Assembly (NCBI GenBank): GCA_030642545.1
Contig: DAOWNP010000047.1
Span: 1-11,201, forward strand
Direction of reading: 5' to 3'
DNA: 11,201 bases
Source: Desulfobacteraceae bacterium
GTDB lineage: Bacteria; Desulfobacterota; Desulfobacteria; Desulfobacterales; DAOWNP01
The notes below the pieces were generated by a model, which saw only the letters and a list, made by a program, of their open reading frames with translations, searched no databases and was not told the DNA's origin. Below are positions 6,064 to 11,201 of the stretch, in pieces (position 1 is the stretch's first letter; each line of letters begins with the position of its first letter). The position numbers and the translations under genes are program-made.

Positions 6064-6735
6064 CTAAAAAATTTTATCTGTTTTTTTATTTATAGAACAG
6101 TTTGTAACTATTTTCACAAATTCTTTTATTTTTGAAATATCTTTTTTTCCGGGTCTATATTCAACTCCTGAACTCACATCCACAGCATCCGGATAACTAT
6201 CTTCTATTGCTTTTTCTATGTTTTTTGGTGAAAGTCCTCCTGCTAAAATAAGAGGATGGTTTTCGCCGAATTTCTTTGATGATTTAAAATCCCAGTCAAT
6301 TGCATTTCCTCCTGGAAGTTTTCCTTTGCCGCATTCCACAAGATATGAGTGTGCATTATAGTTATTTGCATCATCAAGAGATGGTACAGAATCTATAAAG
6401 AGTGTTTTTATTACATTAATATTTTCCTGGTTTAATGTTTTTATAAACGCTTGAGTTTCCTGACCATGCAATTGAACCAAATCAAGGCAACAGTTTTTTA
6501 CTCTTTCCATTACAAAGGAAAAAGAAGGATTTACAAAAACACCAACCTTTTTTATGTTTTGGGGTAGAGCTAAACTTATATTTCTTGCCTGATCTATGGT
6601 GAGATTTCTTGGACTTTTTGGAAAAAACACAAATCCTATTGCATCTATACCTGATGCTGCACACTCTTTTGCTTCAGAGATATCAGTCAGCCCGCAAATT
6701 TTTATCTGGGGCCTGTTATTATGTGCTATACCCAT
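6064..6735 (-). CDS. trpF: Phosphoribosylanthranilate isomerase
   Basis: TrpF converts phosphoribosylanthranilate to CdRP by an Amadori rearrangement in the cytoplasm. The 223 residues form one (beta/alpha)8 barrel of normal family length, with about 12 extra residues at the C-terminus (NKKTDKIF). IKICGLTD at 11-18 holds the catalytic Cys14. GIDAIGFVFFPKSPR (29-43), LVQLHGQE (86-93), LAGGLSPKNI (164-173) and DAVDVSSGVE (183-192) are standard. The general acid, Asp in well-studied TrpF (LLD...GGTG), appears as Glu134 here (YLVECGKGKLPGGNAIDW), with GGNA instead of GGTG. The start overlaps the trpC end by 17 bp, and AGGA in the trpC tail serves as ribosome-binding site, so translational coupling is likely. 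The stop is TAG. Confidence 0.93.
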   Translation of the reverse strand: MGIAHNNRPQIKICGLTDISEAKECAASGIDAIGFVFFPKSPRNLTIDQARNISLALPQNIKKVGVFVNPSFSFVMERVKNCCLDLVQLHGQETQAFIKTLNQENINVIKTLFIDSVPSLDDANNYNAHSYLVECGKGKLPGGNAIDWDFKSSKKFGENHPLILAGGLSPKNIEKAIEDSYPDAVDVSSGVEYRPGKKDISKIKEFVKIVTNCSINKKTDKIF

Positions 6736-7537
6736 CTGTTTTTTCCTGTGCCTCTTTTTGCAAATTTATTAAAAAATCTACAGGGTTTTTTGATCTTACG
6801 ATACTCTCACCAATAAGAAAATTATATAAACCAGCTTTAGTGCATTGCACTATATCGCTTGAGTTTTTTATACCACTTGCACAAACAGCTACCTGGTCAC
6901 GATTTAGCTGAGGCACAAGATTTTTTGATGTTTGAATGTCTGTTTCAAAAGAATTTAAATCCCGGTTATTTATACCTATTAGTTTAGCATTTGCATAAAA
7001 AGCAGCATCTAAATCATCTTTTGAATTAATCTCAACTAAAACGTCAAGATCAAGTTCTTTTGCAAGATTTAAATAATCTTTAAGCTGCTGTTTTGATAAA
7101 ATTTTTGCAATAAGAAGTATCGCATCCGCTCCAATAGATAAAGATTCATAAATCTGATAAGAGGATATCAGGAAATCTTTACGCAAAAAAGGAAGAGTGG
7201 ACGCTTTGCGTGCAACGATTAAATCATGGATCTCTCCACGGAAAAATTTTTTGTCTGTTAATACAGATATAGCAGAAGCATTTCCCAGCTCATAAGCAAG
7301 AGCTGTTTTTTCAGGATCAAGATCTTTTTTTATTATTCCTTTGGAAGGAGAGGCTCTTTTAATTTCAGCAATAATATTTATTCCATATTTACCTGGTTTT
7401 GCAAGATTATGAAAAAAAGGTCGTTTTTTTTGGTTTTCCGGTCTTTTATGTTTAAAAAGCTTTTCAGGATATTTGTTTTTTGCAAAAGCAATTTCTTTTT
7501 TTTTGTGTTCTACAATTATTTTTAAAAAATCTTTCAT
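6719..7537 (-). CDS. trpC: Indole-3-glycerol phosphate synthase
   Basis: TrpC closes the indole ring by decarboxylating and dehydrating CdRP to indole-3-glycerol phosphate. The 272-residue protein has the normal single-domain length, so it is not fused to TrpF. Diagnostic segments are AEIKRASPSKG (57-67, with substrate-binding Lys60), LRKDF (118-122, catalytic Lys120), ADAILLIAKIL (137-147), DVLVEINSKDDL (165-176, catalytic Glu169), GINNRDL (188-194, with Asn190) and the phosphate-binding ASGI (220-223) and GES (243-245). It follows trpD by 6 bp. GGAT at the end of trpD is the only weak ribosome-binding site, so coupling to trpD is likely. It overlaps trpF by 17 bp. Confidence 0.95.
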   Translation of the reverse strand: MKDFLKIIVEHKKKEIAFAKNKYPEKLFKHKRPENQKKRPFFHNLAKPGKYGINIIAEIKRASPSKGIIKKDLDPEKTALAYELGNASAISVLTDKKFFRGEIHDLIVARKASTLPFLRKDFLISSYQIYESLSIGADAILLIAKILSKQQLKDYLNLAKELDLDVLVEINSKDDLDAAFYANAKLIGINNRDLNSFETDIQTSKNLVPQLNRDQVAVCASGIKNSSDIVQCTKAGLYNFLIGESIVRSKNPVDFLINLQKEAQEKTDGYST

Positions 7538-7543
7538 TGCTGC

Positions 7544-8563
7544 TTATCCGTTTGTTTGGGTGAAATCAATAAGGGCATTTAATTTTGCTGCAGCAGCACC
7601 GGAATCAATAGATTTTTCAGCAAGTTTTATGCCGGTTTCTATATTATCTGCTTTGCTTGCAGCCATAAGCGCAGCTCCTGTATTTATAAGTACTATATCC
7701 CTTTGCGGTCCTTTTTCACCTTTTAAGATATTTTTTGTTATTTGAGCGTTTGTTTTAACATCTCCTCCTTTAAGAGCTGAAGGATCAGCTATTTTTCCGA
7801 AATAAGAGACCGGATTTATATCATAACTTTTTATTGTATTATCTTTTAATTCAGCTATTCTGGTTTCAGCACATATTGAAATTTCATCAAGCCCGTCATG
7901 ACCGTGTACTACAAGAGCTCTTTTCACACCTAAAAGCTTTAGGGCATGGGCAAACATTTCTGTTAAATGTGGAGCATAAACGCCTAAAAGCTGACAGTTT
8001 GCAGCAGCAGGATTTGTTAAAGGACCAAGCATATTAAAAACAGTTCTTATGCCTATCTCTTTTCTTGCAATTATAGCATGTTTCATGGCTCCGTGATAAA
8101 TCGGAGCAAAAAGAAAGCCTATCCCAATTTCAGAAATAGCCTCTTCTGTAATTTCAGGATCTATATCTATTTTAACTCCGAGTGTTTCTAAAACATCGGC
8201 ACTGCCACATGCGCTTGAAACAGAACGGTTACCATGTTTTGCTACAGTAACTGAGGCACCTGCAACAACAAAAGCTGTTGTTGTAGATATATTAAATGTA
8301 TTGGCTCCATCTCCTCCTGTTCCACAGGTATCTATAACTGTTTGAGCACTGGTTTGAATCCTGTATGCCTTTTTTCTCATAGCACGAGCAGCTCCTGCTA
8401 ATTCTGAAATGGTTTCACCTTTTGTGGCAAGAGCTGCCATAAATGCACCTATTTGAGAATTTGTAATCTGGCCTGAAAAAATATCTGTTATCATCTGTTC
8501 CATTTCAACATTTGTCAAGTCAATGTTGTCAATTATTTTTAACAGATTATCTGTAAAACTCAT
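7544..8563 (-). CDS. trpD: Anthranilate phosphoribosyltransferase
   Basis: TrpD transfers the phosphoribosyl group of PRPP to anthranilate. The 339 residues match the usual length of the stand-alone enzyme, so there is no fused glutaminase. The hallmarks are present: DTCGTGGDGANTFNIST (78-94, PRPP diphosphate loop), KHGNRSVSSACGSADVLE (109-126, glycine/serine anthranilate and PRPP loop), RKEIGIRTVFNMLGPLTNPA (167-186, anthranilate tunnel with the conserved Arg and GPLTNP) and GHDGLDEIS (metal-binding Asp-Glu pair). The start is 25 bp after trpG with ribosome-binding site AAGGAAA, and 6 bp separate it from trpC. Nothing is missing; it should be active. Confidence 0.96.
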   Translation of the reverse strand: MSFTDNLLKIIDNIDLTNVEMEQMITDIFSGQITNSQIGAFMAALATKGETISELAGAARAMRKKAYRIQTSAQTVIDTCGTGGDGANTFNISTTTAFVVAGASVTVAKHGNRSVSSACGSADVLETLGVKIDIDPEITEEAISEIGIGFLFAPIYHGAMKHAIIARKEIGIRTVFNMLGPLTNPAAANCQLLGVYAPHLTEMFAHALKLLGVKRALVVHGHDGLDEISICAETRIAELKDNTIKSYDINPVSYFGKIADPSALKGGDVKTNAQITKNILKGEKGPQRDIVLINTGAALMAASKADNIETGIKLAEKSIDSGAAAAKLNALIDFTQTNG

Positions 8564-8588
8564 AAATATTTTCCTTATTTAAAAAATA

Positions 8589-9155
8589 TTAAATCATTTT
8601 AAGAAAATTTCTTAAAAGTCGTTTCCCAACCCGTGTCATAATTGATTCAGGATGAAACTGAATACCTTCTGTCATAAAATCTTTATGTCTTATTCCCATG
8701 ATTTCTTTATCGCTTGTTTCTGCACTAATCTCAAAACACTTTGGAAGAGTTTTTCTGTCAACAGATAGAGAATGGTATCTCATAGCCTGAAAAGGCATTT
8801 TTATTCCTTTGTATATGCTTTTGTTATCAGCTTCTATAAGAGAAGTTTTACCATGCATCAGTTTTTTTGCAGGAATAATTTTGCCTCCAAATGCAACAGC
8901 TATAGATTGATGTCCCAGGCAAACTCCAAGAACAGGAAGTTTTCCAGAAAAATGTTTTACTATATCAATGGAAAATCCGGCAGATTCAGGTCTTCCGGGT
9001 CCTGGAGAGATCACTATACCACTGGGGTTTAATAAATCAATTTCATTAATATTCATAGCATCATTTCTAATTACTTTTGTTTCTGCCCCAAGCTGGTTGA
9101 TATACTGAACAAGGTTATAAGTGAACGAATCATAGTTGTCTATCATTACTATCAT
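8589..9155 (-). CDS. trpG: Anthranilate synthase glutaminase subunit
   Basis: TrpG releases ammonia from glutamine and passes it to TrpE. It is a class I glutamine amidotransferase of 188 residues from the chosen start, the normal length. The fold begins MIVMIDNYDSFTYNLVQY. SPGPGRPESAG (50-60) forms the oxyanion region, GVCLGHQSIA (77-86) carries nucleophile Cys79, and GIQFHPESIMT (164-174) carries His168 and Glu170 of the triad. MHGKTS (100-105) is typical of TrpG/PabA. An ATG at 9191 would add 12 residues (MTSYIYFGDYKY) with no family counterpart. The ATG at 9155 has GGAG 11 nt upstream and fits the conserved N-terminus. Because it sits behind trpE it is assigned as TrpG, but such subunits can also serve para-aminobenzoate synthase. 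Confidence 0.93.
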   Translation of the reverse strand: MIVMIDNYDSFTYNLVQYINQLGAETKVIRNDAMNINEIDLLNPSGIVISPGPGRPESAGFSIDIVKHFSGKLPVLGVCLGHQSIAVAFGGKIIPAKKLMHGKTSLIEADNKSIYKGIKMPFQAMRYHSLSVDRKTLPKCFEISAETSDKEIMGIRHKDFMTEGIQFHPESIMTRVGKRLLRNFLKMI

Positions 9156-9170
9156 ATATTTATAATCTCC
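9156..9170 (-). promoter_or_regulatory. Ribosome-binding site that fixes the trpG start
   Basis: GGAG (9167-9170 on the minus strand) lies 11 nt before the ATG at 9155 and inside the longer reading frame that would start at 9191. It therefore supports the shorter TrpG. Confidence 0.6.
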
Positions 9171-9295
9171 GAAATATATATAACTTGTCACATAAATAAT
9201 TACTGCATTATCGGCCTTAAGATCTACGATTAGTATTATCTCATCTCTCTTGCCTCGTGAAATTTATTATATAACAATCTATAGATGTTTATTTA

Positions 9296-10759
9296 TTACA
9301 AAATTTCCAGGGCTTTTTCAATGGACATAGCTTTGTTTACTGTCTCTATATATTCACTTTCAGGATCAGAATCTGCAACTATTCCTGCTCCTGCTCTTAC
9401 TGTAAGTTTGTTGTCTTTTATACATGCAGTTCTTATAGTAATTGCAAGATCCATATTCCCATTAAAAGAGATATATCCTATAGCACCTCCATAGGGTCCC
9501 CTTGGGGTTTTTTCAAGTTCAGCTATTATTTCCATTGCTCTTATTTTAGGAGCACCAGACAAGGTGCCTGCCGGGAAAGTAGCTGATAGAAGATCCCATG
9601 CATCATAATTTTGTTTTATATCACAGCAGATGTTGGACACAAGATGCATAACGTGAGAATACCTCTCTACTGTCATAAGGTCTGTTACCTGAACTGAACC
9701 TGTTTCAGCTATTCTGCCAAGGTCATTTCTGCCGAGATCAACCAGCATCAAGTGCTCAGCACGTTCTTTTTCATCAGCAAGAAGTTCATCAGCAAGCTTT
9801 ATATCTTCCTGTTCTGTTTTACCTCTTGGTCTGGTTCCTGCAATTGGTCTTAAATTTGCTTTACCGTTTTCCAGTCTTACCATGGTTTCAGGAGAAGAAC
9901 CTACAAGAGCTGTATCTTTAAGGTGCATAAAAAAAAGATATGGAGAAGGATTTATATATCTTTGTGCCCGATAAAGAGACCACAGGTCAGGAGAAGGTTC
10001 ACATTCAAAAGGTTGAGATATAACAGTCTGAATGATATCACCTGCTTTTATATATTCTTTTACCTTTTTTACCCATGTTTTGTATTTGTTTTTATCAATT
10101 ACTGGAGTTAGTTTGTATTTAAGAGATTCGTTCGGTTTTATATCAATATTTTTACCCATAGATTTTATAAGAGTGTTTAATCTGTTTTTTGCAAGTTCAT
10201 ACTCTTTTTCAGGGTTTTTATTGTTTTCTATAAATACTATTTCAATAAAAAGCAGGGTATTTTGTATATTATCAAAAATCAATACTTCATCTGGAATAAT
10301 AAACTCAGCCAGTATCATGTCATCAGGGCAGTTATTTGGAATAGTTTCGAAAAACGAAACCATTTCATAGGAAAAATAACCTACCAGTCCTCCCCAAAAT
10401 CTTGGAAGTGAACTGATTTCAGCAGCTTTAAATTGAGCCATGTACTTTTTTAAAACATCTAATGGCTTGTTGTTATGAGGTATTTTTTCAGATTTTCCGT
10501 TTTCTATAATTTCAACAAATTTTTTATATACAACAATCTGGCATTTGGCAGATGCACCGAGAAAACTATATCTTCCCCAGCGTTCTCCTCCTTCAACGCT
10601 TTCAAAAAGAAAAACAGGCCCGCAGTTTTTGTAAATTTTTTTTAATAAAGACACAGGTGTTTCAGTATCAGCCAGAATTTCGGTACAAACCGGAATCACA
10701 TTATATTTTTCAGACAACTGTATATATGTTGGTTTGTCTGGAAATTCAAAAAGTTTCAT
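9296..10759 (-). CDS. trpE: Anthranilate synthase component I
   Basis: TrpE makes anthranilate from chorismate with ammonia from TrpG and is the committed, Trp-inhibited step. The 487 residues are family length. The N-terminal domain holds FLFESVEGGERWGRYSFLG (50-68); Ser54 lies in the LLES-like motif that binds feedback Trp, so inhibition is probably retained. The chorismate-binding domain shows DIIQTVISQPFE (241-252), LVGSSPETMVR (285-295), RPIAGTRPRG (304-313), MLVDLGRNDLGR (338-349), VERYSHVMHLVS (364-375, with catalytic His372), TFPAGTLSGAPKIRAMEII (394-412), GPYGGAIGYISF (421-432) and AGAGIVADSDPESEY (456-470). AGGA 9 nt before the ATG is the ribosome-binding site. It heads the operon behind a structured leader. 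The 140-bp gap to trpG is the largest within the cluster and shows no clear signal of its own. Confidence 0.96.
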   Translation of the reverse strand: MKLFEFPDKPTYIQLSEKYNVIPVCTEILADTETPVSLLKKIYKNCGPVFLFESVEGGERWGRYSFLGASAKCQIVVYKKFVEIIENGKSEKIPHNNKPLDVLKKYMAQFKAAEISSLPRFWGGLVGYFSYEMVSFFETIPNNCPDDMILAEFIIPDEVLIFDNIQNTLLFIEIVFIENNKNPEKEYELAKNRLNTLIKSMGKNIDIKPNESLKYKLTPVIDKNKYKTWVKKVKEYIKAGDIIQTVISQPFECEPSPDLWSLYRAQRYINPSPYLFFMHLKDTALVGSSPETMVRLENGKANLRPIAGTRPRGKTEQEDIKLADELLADEKERAEHLMLVDLGRNDLGRIAETGSVQVTDLMTVERYSHVMHLVSNICCDIKQNYDAWDLLSATFPAGTLSGAPKIRAMEIIAELEKTPRGPYGGAIGYISFNGNMDLAITIRTACIKDNKLTVRAGAGIVADSDPESEYIETVNKAMSIEKALEIL

Positions 10760-10818
10760 AAATAGAGGTCCTTTTCCTGATATATATAAAAAATTTCTGG
10801 CTTAATTCTAATTCCACT

Positions 10819-10849
10819 AAAAAAGGCCGTGGAAAAATTCACGGCCTTT
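10819..10849 (-). terminator. Attenuator-type terminator (hairpin 2) upstream of trpE
   Basis: On the minus strand AAAGGCCGTG and CACGGCCTTT form a perfect 10-bp stem around an 8-nt loop, followed by six U residues. It lies 59 nt before the trpE start, so it must be bypassed for trp transcription from upstream. This is the strongest terminator in the window. Confidence 0.7.
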
Positions 10850-10854
10850 AATAT

Positions 10855-10885
10855 AAAAAAAACCGTGGACTTTATTTGCCACAGT
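10855..10885 (-). terminator. Terminator-like hairpin 1 upstream of trpE
   Basis: On the minus strand ACTGTGG pairs with CCACGGT (one G-U pair) around a 10-nt loop, followed directly by eight U residues. Its 3' arm (CACGG) is also complementary to the 5' arm of hairpin 2 (CCGTG). A mutually exclusive 2:3 pairing is therefore possible, as in classical attenuators. Confidence 0.6.
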
Positions 10886-10896
10886 CTTACTTTTAA

Positions 10897-10905
10897 ATTA
10901 TATCA
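10897..10905 (-). promoter_or_regulatory. Extended -10 promoter candidate before the trp hairpins
   Basis: The minus strand reads TGATATAAT, a perfect -10 hexamer with the extended TGn motif. No good -35 lies at 16-18 nt. Transcription would begin near 10890, at the base of hairpin 1, giving a leader made almost only of the two hairpins. Confidence 0.4.
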
Positions 10906-11022
10906 TATTTTATGAAGTAAGTTGCCTCTGCCAAATTTATCTAAAATTAATCTGCCAGCTTAAAAAACAGTTATCTTTATTAATCATAATTATAAAATAT
11001 TTTTAATGTTTAAAATCATCTA

Positions 11023-11051
11023 TTTTTAATAAGTTTACATCTTATTGTCAA
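11023..11051 (-). promoter_or_regulatory. Sigma-70-type promoter candidate for the trp operon
   Basis: A perfect TTGACA (11046-11051, minus strand) is followed after exactly 17 nt by TAAAAA (11023-11028, four of six bases). It begins 9 nt after the stop codon of the gene at the right edge, as expected for a promoter between two units. A start near 11016 would give a leader of about 260 nt. Confidence 0.5.
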
Positions 11052-11060
11052 TAGTTTTAT

Positions 11061-11201
11061 TTAAACACAAATTATTTCTTCTTTAGCATGGGTTAAAACT
11101 TTTGGTACATCATCTTCTATTACATAGGTGTTTTCAGTGCCAACAGCCCCATCAGCCCTCGACTAATGTACAGCACATGGCATTTTGTGAAATGAAAACA
11201 G
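11061..11201 (-). CDS. 3' end of an unidentified gene, partial
   Basis: A protein-like frame ends at TAA 11061-11063. It reads DGAVGTENTYVIEDDVPKVL followed by THAKEEIICV, which has normal coding character. I do not recognise the family. In the same frame a TAG stands at 11163-11165, with LFSFHKMPCAVH before it. No start codon lies between the TAG and the end, so the fragment must be the tail of something longer. Another frame upstream reads FISQNAMCCTLVEG and could join the tail by a one-base shift. Either an in-frame TAG or a frameshift is implied. The 5' part is outside the window. Confidence 0.45.

Larger units (their letters stand above)
10760..11022 (-). promoter_or_regulatory. Untranslated leader of the trp operon
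   Basis: About 260 nt separate the upstream promoter candidate from trpE. The distal part holds two adjacent U-tailed hairpins and the proximal part is AT-rich. A 16-codon frame (10987 to 10937) starts ATG and contains a single TGG codon but has no ribosome-binding site. There are no tandem Trp codons, no T-box core and no run of GAG/TAG triplets for TRAP. Regulation by attenuation is suggested by the hairpins, but the sensor is not evident. Confidence 0.45.

Noticed and set aside
9156..9191. Longer TrpG starting at 9191.
   Set aside because: The extra 12 residues do not fit the family N-terminus, and GGAG before ATG 9155 supports the shorter form.
10937..10987. A 16-codon frame in the trp leader as an attenuation leader peptide.
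   Set aside because: It has one TGG codon, no tandem Trp codons and no ribosome-binding site, and it is not placed to cover hairpin 1.
10760..11022. T-box or TRAP control of the trp leader.
   Set aside because: No T-box antiterminator core (TGGNACCGCG) and no series of spaced GAG/TAG triplets is present.

Overview
This is an AT-rich window in which every gene I can support lies on the minus strand. The lipoprotein families (CsgG, GNA1162/DUF799), the FlgT-like secreted protein and the split trp operon point to a Gram-negative, outer-membrane bacterium. My best guess is a low-GC Desulfobacterota (Desulfobacterales-type), but this is inferred from gene content and nothing here proves the taxon.

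The right half (about 5800-10759, read right to left) is a compact tryptophan operon: trpE, trpG, trpD, trpC, trpF, then a small dodecin gene 9 bp after trpF. The products take chorismate to anthranilate (TrpE/TrpG), then through PRA (TrpD) and CdRP (TrpF) to indole-3-glycerol phosphate (TrpC). trpB and trpA are not present downstream, where the dodecin gene sits instead. Upstream of trpE lies a leader of about 260 nt with a TTGACA promoter candidate, a second extended -10 candidate, and two tandem U-tailed hairpins that look like a transcription attenuator. The far right edge holds the 3' end of another gene that I cannot name, and its apparent frame contains a TAG.

The left half (809-4265) is a cluster of envelope genes with its own promoter. 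In transcription order they are: a secreted FlgT-like protein, split by a one-base frameshift in an A6 run; a lipoprotein joining a GNA1162/DUF799-like domain to a DUF4412-like C-terminal domain; and a CsgG-family lipoprotein interrupted by an in-frame TAG, after which 88 codons of a recognisable C-terminal domain stay open. Two of the three genes therefore carry a single lesion with intact coding sequence beyond it. The causes could be recent decay, recoding or sequence error. A lone PilZ-domain gene (4898-5284) sits between this cluster and the trp operon.

The cluster is flanked by repeats. A diverged repeat of about 59 bp occurs at 536-594 and 4641-4699. Further out, a repeat of about 125 bp occurs at 1-125 and 5638-5764. 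The second copy of the latter belongs to a miniature element of about 190 bp with inverted ends (5577-5764), and the first is probably the right end of a related element that continues off the left edge. A separate 14-bp perfect inverted repeat (699-802) sits just behind the CsgG gene. The remaining spacers are AT-rich and I see no genes in them.
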